Assembly (NCBI GenBank): GCA_003132865.1
Contig: PKYZ01000895.1
Span: forward strand, 722 to 6,045
Direction: 5' to 3'
Length of the DNA: 5,324 nucleotides
From: Bryobacterales bacterium
Lineage (GTDB): Bacteria; Acidobacteriota; Terriglobia; Bryobacterales; Bryobacteraceae
Shown here: in pieces, positions 1 to 5,324 of the stretch
Numbering within the stretch: the first letter of the stretch is position 1
Layout of the letters: each line of letters opens with the position of its first letter
The notes under the pieces: model-generated
Database searches by the model: none
The model's input: only the letters and a program-made list of their open reading frames with translations
What the model was told of the DNA's origin: nothing
Made by a program: the position numbers and the translations under genes

Positions 1-1
1 G

Positions 2-2689
2 GGCGGATGCTGCGGCACCACGGCGGCGCATATCCGGATGGTCGCGCAGATGGCCGAAGGCAAGAGGCCGCGCGCGGTGAAGCCATCCCCTCATCGCGCT
101 TATTATTCCGGCATAGAGCTGGTGGAGGCCGAGGACAGCAACCGGCCCTTGATCGTGGGCGAGCGCACCAACGTGATCGGCTCGCGGCTGTTCAAGAACC
201 TGATGGCCGAGGAGAAGTGGGAAGAAGCCACCGAGATCGGCCGCCGCCAGGTGAAAAACGGCGCGCACATCGTGGATGTGTGCCTGCAGAGCACCGACCG
301 CGATGAGATTAAGGACATCCCACCGTTCTACGAGAAGCTGATCCGCAAGATCAAAGCGCCGGTCATGATCGATACCACCGATCCGCGCGCCATGGAACTG
401 GCGCTGACTTACTGCCAGGGTAAGTCGATCGTCAACTCGATCAACCTGGAGGACGGCGAAGAGAAATTCGAGCGCACCTGTCCGATCGCCAAGGCTTACG
501 GCGCCGCGCTGATCGTCGGCTGCATCGACGAGGACAAGCAACAGGCGCAGGCCTTCACGCGTGAGCGCAAACTGTCGGTGGCCGAGCGCTCCGTCCGGCT
601 GCTCACCGAAAAGTACGGCATCGCGCCGGAAGATATCATCATCGATACGCTGGTGTTTCCGTGCGCCACAGGCGATGCCAATTACATCGGCGGCGCGGTG
701 GAGACCATCGAAGCGGTGCGGCTCGTCAAGGAGAACATCCCCTATGTCAAGACGGTGCTGGGGATCTCCAACGTCTCATTCGGTTTGCCCGCCGCTGCGC
801 GCGAGGTGGTGAACTCCGTTTTCCTCTATTACTGCACCAAGGCCGGGCTGGACCTGGCCATCGTGAACGCCGAAAAGTTGGAGCGTTTCGCGTCGATTCC
901 GGAAGAAGAGCGGCGGTTGGCGGAGAGCTTGCTATTCAACACGCCGCCTGTGGGACAGGCCTCCTGGCCTGTCCTTGAACCAGTCCCCGAAGACTGGCGG
1001 CAACAAAGCCTCGAGCAGCGCGCCGCCATCAACCAGTTCCACATCGCCGCCATCGCCGAACACTTCCGCAAGGCTGGGGCGCGCATCAAAGTCCGCGCCG
1101 AAGACTTGCCGCTCGACCAGCGCCTGGCCAACTACATCATCGAAGGCACCAAGGACGGCCTCGTTGCCGACCTCGACCGCAAGCGCGCCGAAGGCGCCAC
1201 ACCGCTCGAAATCATCAATGGCCCGCTGATGACCGGAATGGCCGAGGTGGGGCGGCTGTTCAACAACAACGAACTGATCGTGGCCGAGGTGCTGCAATCG
1301 GCCGAAGCTATGAAGGCTGCCGTGACGCATCTCGAGCAATTCATGGAGAAGGCCGAGTCGGCGACCCGCGGCAAGATCGTTCTGGCCACCGTCAAGGGCG
1401 ATGTACACGACATCGGCAAGAACCTGGTCGAGATCATTCTGAGCAACAACGGCTACCGGGTGATCAATCTGGGCATCAAGGTGCCGCCGGATATTCTCAT
1501 TCGCGCCTACCAGGAGCACGCGCCGGATGCCATCGGCCTTTCGGGCCTGCTGGTGAAGAGCGCGCAACAGATGGTGATCACGGCGGGCGACTTGAAAGAT
1601 GCCGGCATCCGCGTGCCGATGCTGGTGGGCGGAGCCGCGCTCTCGGACCGCTTCACGCGCACACGGATCGCTCCGGCTTATGGCGAAGCCGTATGCTATG
1701 CCAAAGACGCCATGACTGGCCTGGACCTGATGAACCGGCTCATGGACCCCGCCGCGCGCGACGCGACCATAAGCGGCCACACCTTCGTCGAAGCGCCGGC
1801 GCCGGCCCAGGCCGCGCAAGAGGCGCCGGTGCGTGTGACCGAGGCGCGCAGCCACAAAGTGCGCGCGGACATTCCGATTCCGGCCGCGCCCTATCCGGAC
1901 CGTAAGGTGCGCGATGTGCCTCATCTCGCCGAAATCTGGAGTTACATCAACCCGCACATGCTCTACGGCAAGCACCTAGGTTATAAGGGTAACTTCGAGA
2001 AGAGTCTCGGCGAGCACGAACCTAAGGCGCTCGACCTGTTTCATAAGTTGGAAGAACTGAAGCATGAGGCCGCGCAGTTCATGCGGGTGAAGGCCGTGTG
2101 GCAGTTCTTCGAAGCCGAGCGGGATGGCAACGCCATCCATCTATTCGCGCCCGGAGCGTCCGCCCCGTTGCACACGTTCCGTTTCGGCCGCCAGCGGCGC
2201 GACGAAGGCCTGTGCCTGAGCGACTATATCCTGGACACCGACGACGGCAGGCGCGATCACCTGGGCATGTTCGTGGTGACGGCGGGCGCGGGCATTCGGG
2301 ATAAGTCGGAGGAGTGGAAGGAAGCCGGGCTGTACTTCAAGTCACACGGCTTGCAGGCGCTGGCGATCGAGACAGCCGAAGGCTGCGCCGAATGGCTGCA
2401 CCGCCGCATCCGCGAAGATTGGGGTTTCCCCGATCCGCCCACCATGACCATGCAGGAGCGTTTCACGTCGCGGTATCGCGGCAAGCGCTACAGCTTCGGC
2501 TACGCCGCCTGCCCCAACCTGGACGACCAGCAGGCGATGTGGAAGCTGCTGCGGCCCGAAGACATCGGCGTGCGGCTCACCGAAGGCATGATGATGGACC
2601 CGGAAGCCAGCGTCAGCGCGTTGGTCTTCCACCATCCCGACTGCGCGTACTTCACGGCGAGTGAAGAGACGGAAGCGGTGATGGTGTAG
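2..2689 (+). CDS. metH: Cobalamin-dependent methionine synthase, 5' end outside window
   Basis: Cytosolic enzyme that transfers the methyl group of 5-methyltetrahydrofolate through cob(I)alamin to homocysteine, giving methionine and tetrahydrofolate. The frame is open from base 2, upstream of the first ATG at 38, and its first codons read GGCCGTT, the end of the homocysteine-binding domain carrying two of the three zinc-ligand cysteines (E. coli Cys310/311). The gene is therefore cut by the window edge and does not start at 38. Domains in visible residue numbers: pterin (methyl-THF) binding about 48-312 with GERTN at 53-57 and SNVSFG further on; B12 cap about 366-455; B12-binding with DVHDIGKN, where His469 is the expected cobalt ligand, and GLSGLLVKS; Pro/Ala-rich linker about 590-630; AdoMet-dependent reactivation domain about 635-895 with RxxxGY (Arg829-Tyr834) followed by AACPN. 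About 307 residues are missing, implying a full length near 1,200, usual for MetH. The C-terminus ends soon after HHPDCAYF, roughly 25-30 residues earlier than in E. coli. No upstream promoter or riboswitch is visible. Identification is very secure. Confidence 0.97.
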   Translation, partial: GGCCGTTAAHIRMVAQMAEGKRPRAVKPSPHRAYYSGIELVEAEDSNRPLIVGERTNVIGSRLFKNLMAEEKWEEATEIGRRQVKNGAHIVDVCLQSTDRDEIKDIPPFYEKLIRKIKAPVMIDTTDPRAMELALTYCQGKSIVNSINLEDGEEKFERTCPIAKAYGAALIVGCIDEDKQQAQAFTRERKLSVAERSVRLLTEKYGIAPEDIIIDTLVFPCATGDANYIGGAVETIEAVRLVKENIPYVKTVLGISNVSFGLPAAAREVVNSVFLYYCTKAGLDLAIVNAEKLERFASIPEEERRLAESLLFNTPPVGQASWPVLEPVPEDWRQQSLEQRAAINQFHIAAIAEHFRKAGARIKVRAEDLPLDQRLANYIIEGTKDGLVADLDRKRAEGATPLEIINGPLMTGMAEVGRLFNNNELIVAEVLQSAEAMKAAVTHLEQFMEKAESATRGKIVLATVKGDVHDIGKNLVEIILSNNGYRVINLGIKVPPDILIRAYQEHAPDAIGLSGLLVKSAQQMVITAGDLKDAGIRVPMLVGGAALSDRFTRTRIAPAYGEAVCYAKDAMTGLDLMNRLMDPAARDATISGHTFVEAPAPAQAAQEAPVRVTEARSHKVRADIPIPAAPYPDRKVRDVPHLAEIWSYINPHMLYGKHLGYKGNFEKSLGEHEPKALDLFHKLEELKHEAAQFMRVKAVWQFFEAERDGNAIHLFAPGASAPLHTFRFGRQRRDEGLCLSDYILDTDDGRRDHLGMFVVTAGAGIRDKSEEWKEAGLYFKSHGLQALAIETAEGCAEWLHRRIREDWGFPDPPTMTMQERFTSRYRGKRYSFGYAACPNLDDQQAMWKLLRPEDIGVRLTEGMMMDPEASVSALVFHHPDCAYFTASEETEAVMV
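953..974. repeat. Perfect inverted repeat inside metH, possible dispersed palindromic element
   Basis: The arms GGACAGGCC (953-961) and GGCCTGTCC (966-974) are exact reverse complements separated by TCCT, so either strand or the mRNA could form a 9-bp hairpin. It lies in frame in metH and encodes roughly GQASWPV, in the interdomain linker between the pterin-binding and cobalamin-cap domains. The inverted repeat is directly visible. That it belongs to a family of interspersed palindromic repeats in the host genome is an inference from its form and its place in a non-conserved linker; no second copy occurs in this window. Confidence 0.7.
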
Positions 2690-2737
2690 AGCCGGCCGGC
2701 CCTCCCTGCGCCTATTCGCGAATGACGCCGCCCCTTG

Positions 2738-3069
2738 TCAAATCGCAAAGGCGGCGCGGACGCAGGCTTTGACGTGGCGCCAGTCCTGCTCGCTCAAGTG
2801 ACCGATTATGGTCAACTCCGACCGATGAATCGTCAGCACGTATGCCCGGAAACACGATGCGGCCCGCAGCCCGGCGACTCGCCAGTCGAGAAGAATGTAT
2901 TCCGTTGATGTACCGCCCTGGGCAGCTTCGTTGTGAGGATGCCGACTAAAACGTCTGGCCGTTCGACGAGGTACGTGCCGCTCGCGATCACCACCGCTGG
3001 GCGAACCTTCGTCTCCGCCGCACCCGCCAACATGCCAACGACAACATCGCCGGGTTCAACGCGGGTCAC
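2738..3069 (-). pseudogene. MazF/PemK-family toxin, disrupted by a one-base frameshift
   Basis: The family are small endoribonucleases that cleave mRNA and are held inactive by a cognate antitoxin. The GTG start at 3069 (product begins MTRVEPGDVVVG) is preferred over an ATG at 3129, because it places the PGDVVV motif at the N-terminus as usual and lies just inside the antitoxin's 3' end (14-base overlap), after a purine-rich stretch. The first 52 codons (3069-2914) carry the family signature KVRPAVVIAS and then ILTTKLPRA. The frame then loses the family pattern and stops at 2833. The pattern resumes in the -1 frame from 2911 as TSTEYILLDWRVAGL, then SCFRAYVLTI and IGHLSEQDWR, ending with TGA at 2738-2740. 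One base missing near 2911-2914 explains this exactly, and the repaired protein would be about 110 residues, the usual family length. No further stops or shifts are present, so the lesion is recent or a sequencing or assembly error. No canonical slippery heptamer is evident at the junction, so programmed frameshifting is less likely. Confidence 0.88.
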
Positions 3070-3274
3070 CCTGCTCTTCGTCCTCAAGCCGTCTGAGCGA
3101 TGCAGCAGTGAATTCACGGAGGTCTGCATGCGACCAGGAATCGGACCAATCGACCGTCGTTCCCGGAGTCAGGGTGGCCAGCCGCTGGGCTAGGGCGGAC
3201 AACTCGTTGGCGGCCTCTGCCGGGAGGCGCCGGAAGGCTTCCAGCAGAATTTCTTCTCGCGCGCTGATTTGCAC
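3056..3274 (-). CDS. Antitoxin of a MazEF/PemIK-like toxin-antitoxin pair
   Basis: A 72-residue protein directly upstream of, and overlapping by 14 bases, the MazF/PemK-type toxin remnant; this arrangement is the main evidence for its role as the neutralising partner and probable autorepressor. The start is GTG (3274-3272), with GAGG (3286-3283) eight bases upstream. Residues 1-35 (SAREEILLEAFRRL, then ELSALAQRL) look like two amphipathic helices. The middle has WSDSW (43-47) and DLREFTAASLRR (51-62), a pattern I associate with small antitoxin-like proteins next to MazF toxins. The tail is acidic (LEDEEQGD), as expected of a segment that docks on a basic toxin surface. I see no obvious AbrB/MazE swapped-hairpin or ribbon-helix-helix DNA-binding motif, so self-regulation is uncertain. 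The reading frame is intact although its toxin is broken. Confidence 0.72.
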   Translation of the reverse strand: MQISAREEILLEAFRRLPAEAANELSALAQRLATLTPGTTVDWSDSWSHADLREFTAASLRRLEDEEQGDPR

Positions 3275-3282
3275 TTTGATTT

Positions 3283-3286
3283 CCTC
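3283..3286 (-). promoter_or_regulatory. Ribosome binding site deciding the antitoxin GTG start
   Basis: On the minus strand GAGG is followed after eight bases (AAATCAAA) by GTG at 3274. No ATG in this frame fits better, so the site supports the GTG as the start codon. Confidence 0.5.
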
Positions 3287-3292
3287 GTAACC

Positions 3293-3298
3293 AGTATA
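3293..3298 (-). promoter_or_regulatory. Possible -10 element for the toxin-antitoxin operon
   Basis: TATACT on the minus strand is one change from TATAAT and lies just upstream of the antitoxin. The -35 at 17-bp spacing (CATTTT) is poor. Transcription would begin close to the Shine-Dalgarno sequence, giving a very short leader. Weak support only. Confidence 0.28.
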
Positions 3299-3347
3299 CG
3301 GCCTGTTAGCGCCGCAAAATGCAGAGCCCTCTTGCGGGGTGCTTAAC

Positions 3348-3359
3348 CGTCTTCGGACG
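3348..3359. other. Small hairpin with TTCG tetraloop in the divergent intergenic region
   Basis: CGTC-TTCG-GACG forms a 4-bp stem closed by a C(UUCG)G tetraloop, an unusually stable RNA loop. Nearby CGACC (3358-3362) and GGTCG (3373-3377) give a second, overlapping and mutually exclusive stem. It lies upstream of both the antitoxin promoter (minus strand) and the kelch gene promoter (plus strand), so it is not obviously within either leader. No T-tract follows, so it is not a canonical terminator. The rest of 3275-3508 shows only the two candidate promoters described separately. Confidence 0.3.
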
Positions 3360-3460
3360 ACCGCTTCCTGAAGGTCGCGGCCCGGTAGCGGTGCCGCGTT
3401 TATTTCGCAAGGGTGGCTGAGCTGCGAGTACCGTCAGCTTCCTCGACGCCGCCTCACCTG

Positions 3461-3469
3461 TGCTACACT
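3461..3469 (+). promoter_or_regulatory. Probable extended -10 promoter of the kelch-protein gene
   Basis: TGC-TACACT matches an extended -10 (TGn followed by a TATAAT-like hexamer with the key first TA and last T). It lies 39 bases upstream of the ATG, leaving room for a leader of about 30 bases. The -35 region at 17-bp spacing (CCTCGA) is poor, which is common for extended -10 promoters. Confidence 0.42.
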
Positions 3470-3496
3470 GCGTAAAACCGCACTCATCCCGAATCG

Positions 3497-3502
3497 AAGG
3501 AG
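3497..3502 (+). promoter_or_regulatory. Strong ribosome binding site for the kelch-protein gene
   Basis: AAGGAG ends six bases before the ATG at 3509, near-ideal spacing, and the first residues downstream form a signal peptide. Together these fix the start codon. Confidence 0.75.
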
Positions 3503-3508
3503 ATAGCC

Positions 3509-3577
3509 ATGCCATCCAACAGATCATTCATCGTCCTGCCCACGCTTTTTCTCGCGATCTCCGCCTTAGCATCGGCG
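3509..3577 (+). other. Signal peptide of the kelch-type protein
   Basis: Residues 1-23: a short polar N-region with one Arg, a hydrophobic core of about 14 residues, and the cleavage motif ASA before Gln24, as for signal peptidase I. There is no lipobox cysteine, so the product should be soluble in the periplasm or outside the cell. Confidence 0.8.
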
Positions 3578-4951
3578 CAGTCGCTCGAAACACTCGTTAA
3601 CCAGCCGCCGCGCGGGGCCGGGCTGTCTTTCCTGTTGACCGACGGAACCGTGTTCAGTCAAGGCAGTAATTATCACGATTGGTACAAGCTTACGCCGGAT
3701 GCTTTCGGAAGCTACGTCAACGGAACCTGGACGCAAGCGGCCAGCCTACCCGCGGGATACGTGCCCTATGCTTTCTCTTCCGCCGTGCTCGCCAATGGCC
3801 ACGTGGCGATCGTCGGCGGCGAGTACAATAACAACAATTTCGTCCTCACCAACAAGGGCGCGATCTACGACCCCACGAAGAACACCTGGACGGCGCTTGG
3901 GCATCCTGCCGGTTGGGGCTATATTGGCGATTCGCCGTCCGTGGTGCTGCGCAATGGATTGTTCCTGGTGGGAAGAAAACTCGACAAGCGCATGGCGGTG
4001 CTGAACCCCGCCACGCTCAAATGGACGGAAGTGGGATCCGCCGGCAAAAGCGATTTCAATGCCGAGGAGGGCTGGACTCTGCTGCCCGACGGCACCGTGC
4101 TGACGGCGGACGTGAAGAACGTGCCTAATTCGGAAAGATATACTCCGTCGACCGGAACTTGGGTTACCCAGGGCAGCACGATAGTCGACTTGGCTGCGCC
4201 CTCCACCTCCGGCCCAATCCCATACCCGGGGGGCACTTACTACCCACCTGGCGAGATTGGTCCCGCGATTCTCCGCCCCGACGGCTCGGTCTTTGCCACC
4301 GGCGCAGCGAATACGGGATCCGGACATACCGCGGTCTATCATCCGGGGGCGACTTCCTCCGATCCGGGTACTTGGACTGTCGGCCCGGATTTCCCCAACG
4401 ACACCGCCGGCGATTCGAGCGCCGCGCTACTGACAAATGGCAACGTGCTCGTGATCGGTAACTCCGGGACGCTGTATGAGTTTGACGGGACCAACCTGAC
4501 GCCGGAAATGCGGACTCGATTCGCCGCCTACCTGATGGTGCTTCCCACGGGTCAAGTGATCTTGACTGGCGGACGCATTCAGGTTTACAACTCTACTGGG
4601 ACTTACCTACCGGCTTGGGCTCCAGCCATCGCGAATTATCCGGCAACCGTTGTTCGCGGGTCCACGTATCGGATCTCCGGCACGCAGTTCAATGGCCTGT
4701 CGCAAGCTGCCGCGTTTGGCGACGAGTTTCAAACCGCCACGAACTACCCGCTGGTGCGCATTACCAATGCCGGCTCCGGACATGTGTTCTACGCCAGGAC
4801 GCACGGCCACAGCACCATGGGCGTCGCCACGGGCAGCGCGATCGTTTCCACCAGCTTCGACGTACCCGCGACGATGGAGACCGGGGCCAGCTGGCTCGAA
4901 GTTGTGGCGAACGGCATCCAGTCCCCGGCGGTGAGTGTCACGGTGAACTGA
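3509..4951 (+). CDS. Secreted kelch-type seven-bladed beta-propeller protein with C-terminal beta domain
   Basis: A 480-residue exported protein of unknown function. Residues 1-23 are a Sec signal peptide (Arg5, hydrophobic FIVLPTLFLAISAL, then ASA before Gln24). The body has seven kelch-like repeats, each marked by a turn of the form L-x-(D/N/T)-G-x-(V/F): LLTDGTVFSQG (42-52), VLANGHVAIVGG (93-104), VLRNGLFLVG (146-155), LLPDGTVLTAD (191-201), LRPDGSVFATG (255-265), LLTNGNVLVIG (307-317) and VLPTGQVILTGG (344-355). Several end in the typical Y-x-P/N-x-T-x-x-W strand (YDPTKNTW, YTPSTGTW). Residues about 370-480 form a C-terminal Ig-like/E-set domain reminiscent of the one ending galactose-oxidase-like proteins (YPLVRITNAGSGHVFYART). 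The protein has no cysteine at all, so it cannot build the Tyr-Cys radical cofactor of copper radical oxidases and is better seen as a binding or structural propeller. It starts at a strong ribosome binding site, is divergent from the antitoxin, and is followed after 51 bp by a co-directional Uma2 gene. Confidence 0.85.
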   Translation: MPSNRSFIVLPTLFLAISALASAQSLETLVNQPPRGAGLSFLLTDGTVFSQGSNYHDWYKLTPDAFGSYVNGTWTQAASLPAGYVPYAFSSAVLANGHVAIVGGEYNNNNFVLTNKGAIYDPTKNTWTALGHPAGWGYIGDSPSVVLRNGLFLVGRKLDKRMAVLNPATLKWTEVGSAGKSDFNAEEGWTLLPDGTVLTADVKNVPNSERYTPSTGTWVTQGSTIVDLAAPSTSGPIPYPGGTYYPPGEIGPAILRPDGSVFATGAANTGSGHTAVYHPGATSSDPGTWTVGPDFPNDTAGDSSAALLTNGNVLVIGNSGTLYEFDGTNLTPEMRTRFAAYLMVLPTGQVILTGGRIQVYNSTGTYLPAWAPAIANYPATVVRGSTYRISGTQFNGLSQAAAFGDEFQTATNYPLVRITNAGSGHVFYARTHGHSTMGVATGSAIVSTSFDVPATMETGASWLEVVANGIQSPAVSVTVN

Positions 4952-4980
4952 CCGGTTCACGGGCGACTGTGCAATTGAGC

Positions 4981-4995
4981 CATAATAGAGAAGAG
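4981..4995 (+). promoter_or_regulatory. Possible -10 and Shine-Dalgarno stretch before the Uma2 gene
   Basis: The 51-bp gap after the kelch gene holds CATAAT (4981-4986), a fair -10 match, and GAGAAGAG (4988-4995), a purine-rich ribosome binding site seven bases before the ATG at 5003. No good -35 is present; TTCACG at 4956-4961 would leave a 19-bp spacer. If the -10 were used the start point would fall inside the Shine-Dalgarno stretch, so read-through from the kelch gene is equally likely. Confidence 0.25.
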
Positions 4996-5002
4996 ATTTT
5001 CC

Positions 5003-5324
5003 ATGGCTACGATCACTACTATCACCGGTGCCCAGTTCGACGCCATGCCCTACGAAGAGGGCCGGCAGTGGGAACTGGTCAACGGAGAGCTGATTTCTGT
5101 GCCCAGTCCGACGTGGCAGCATCAGGATTTCGAGTCCAGGATTCTTTTTGCTCTTCGGCGTTATCTCGAAACGAGCAAAACAGCTGGTTTGGCGGGCCAT
5201 GACGTTGAATTCGCCCTTACGGACAACGACCGCGTTCGGCCCGATGTGTGTGTTCTGCTCGGAGGTAACGCAAAGCGCCTGGATCCCACCAAGACGCCCA
5301 TACCCGGCGCACCGGACATCGCCA
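5003..5324 (+). CDS. Uma2-family (DUF820) putative endonuclease, 3' end outside window
   Basis: The first 107 codons are visible and the frame is open to the window edge. Uma2/DUF820 proteins are compact PD-(D/E)XK-nuclease-like proteins of about 180-200 residues, often in many copies per genome in Cyanobacteria, Acidobacteriota and Planctomycetes; their cellular role is not established. Family marks seen here: MPYEEGRQWELVNGELI (15-31), the characteristic N-terminal strand pair; SPTWQHQ (35-41), where His and the following helix are usual; HDVEF (66-70); RPDVCVL (79-85), containing the acidic residue of the nuclease-like core (Asp81); and GAPDIA (102-107), which in the family leads into the E-x-L-S-P segment with the remaining active-site residues, beyond the window. 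Whether the core is complete therefore cannot be judged. The start is ATG after GAGAAGAG. No partner gene is visible apart from the upstream kelch gene. Confidence 0.88.
   Translation, partial: MATITTITGAQFDAMPYEEGRQWELVNGELISVPSPTWQHQDFESRILFALRRYLETSKTAGLAGHDVEFALTDNDRVRPDVCVLLGGNAKRLDPTKTPIPGAPDIA

Noticed and set aside
38..40. ATG at 38 as the start of a short MetH lacking the homocysteine domain
   Set aside because: The frame is open upstream to the window edge and the upstream codons encode GGCCGTT, the conserved zinc site of the homocysteine domain, so the gene continues further 5'.
932..1975. Long minus-strand open frame (347 codons) antisense to metH
   Set aside because: It lies wholly within the secure metH coding sequence, is Arg/His/Gly-rich as expected of a mirror frame in GC-rich DNA, and shows no recognisable domain.
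2691..2756. Possible bidirectional terminator between metH and the toxin remnant
   Set aside because: There is a GCCGGCCGGC palindrome, an ATTCGCGAAT palindrome (2714-2723) and a CGCCGCC/GGCGGCG inverted repeat (2726-2732, 2750-2756), but none has a proper loop followed by a T-tract, and the last overlaps the toxin 3' codons. A Rho-independent terminator cannot be supported.
2905..2925. Programmed -1 frameshifting in the toxin gene
   Set aside because: There is no X-XXY-YYZ slippery heptamer at the junction, and MazF/PemK toxins are not known to need recoding; a simple one-base loss explains it better.
2933..3193. Plus-strand 86-codon open frame opposite the toxin and antitoxin
   Set aside because: It is the mirror of the recognisable toxin-antitoxin pair and has no features of its own.
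3306..3527. Minus-strand 73-codon open frame across the divergent intergenic region
   Set aside because: It runs antisense through the kelch promoter, ribosome binding site and start codon, has low-complexity basic composition, and no clear ribosome binding site.
3746..4342. Minus-strand open frame of 198 codons antisense to the kelch gene
   Set aside because: Composition is typical of a GC-driven shadow frame, there is no ribosome binding site or family resemblance, and the plus-strand gene is well supported.
4615..5202. Plus-strand open frame of 195 codons overlapping the kelch 3' end and the Uma2 5' end
   Set aside because: It spans the stop of one recognisable gene and the start of another in a different frame; its translation shows no domain.
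1..5324. CRISPR array, tRNA, rRNA, insertion sequence or transposon ends
   Set aside because: I saw no regularly spaced direct repeats, tRNA cloverleaf sequence, rRNA segments or transposase-like coding sequence in the window.

Overview
The window reads as a piece of GC-rich bacterial chromosome, probably from an Acidobacteriota (Bryobacter/Solibacter-like) soil organism. That placement is an inference from the style of the MetH, the secreted kelch-type protein and the Uma2-family gene; there is no rRNA or other decisive marker. Four protein-coding loci and one broken gene fill almost all of it.

Left part (2-2689, + strand): the last ~895 codons of cobalamin-dependent methionine synthase (metH). 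The window opens inside the zinc-binding end of the homocysteine domain (GGCCGTT), so the methyltetrahydrofolate domain, the B12 cap and B12-binding domains and the reactivation domain are all visible. A perfect 9-bp inverted repeat (953-974) lies in the coding sequence at the linker between the folate and cobalamin halves. It looks like a dispersed palindromic repeat that has been absorbed into the protein.

Middle part (2738-3274, - strand, convergent with metH): a MazEF/PemIK-like toxin-antitoxin pair. The antitoxin (72 aa, GTG start) is intact. The toxin overlaps its 3' end by 14 bases and is broken by a single-base frameshift near 2911-2914. Reading across the shift restores a complete toxin of about 110 residues ending at 2738.

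Right part (3275-5324): a 234-bp divergent intergenic region with a plausible promoter for each direction. It is followed by a 480-aa secreted, cysteine-free seven-bladed kelch-type propeller protein with a C-terminal beta domain (3509-4951). After a 51-bp gap comes the 5' part of a Uma2-family (DUF820, PD-(D/E)XK-like) gene, which runs off the end of the window (5003-5324).

The genes do not form one pathway. MetH is a housekeeping enzyme; the toxin-antitoxin remnant and the Uma2 gene are typical accessory cargo; the kelch protein is an exported protein of unknown role. I see no clear undescribed multi-gene system. The most informative observations are the frameshifted toxin beside an intact antitoxin and the palindrome embedded in metH.
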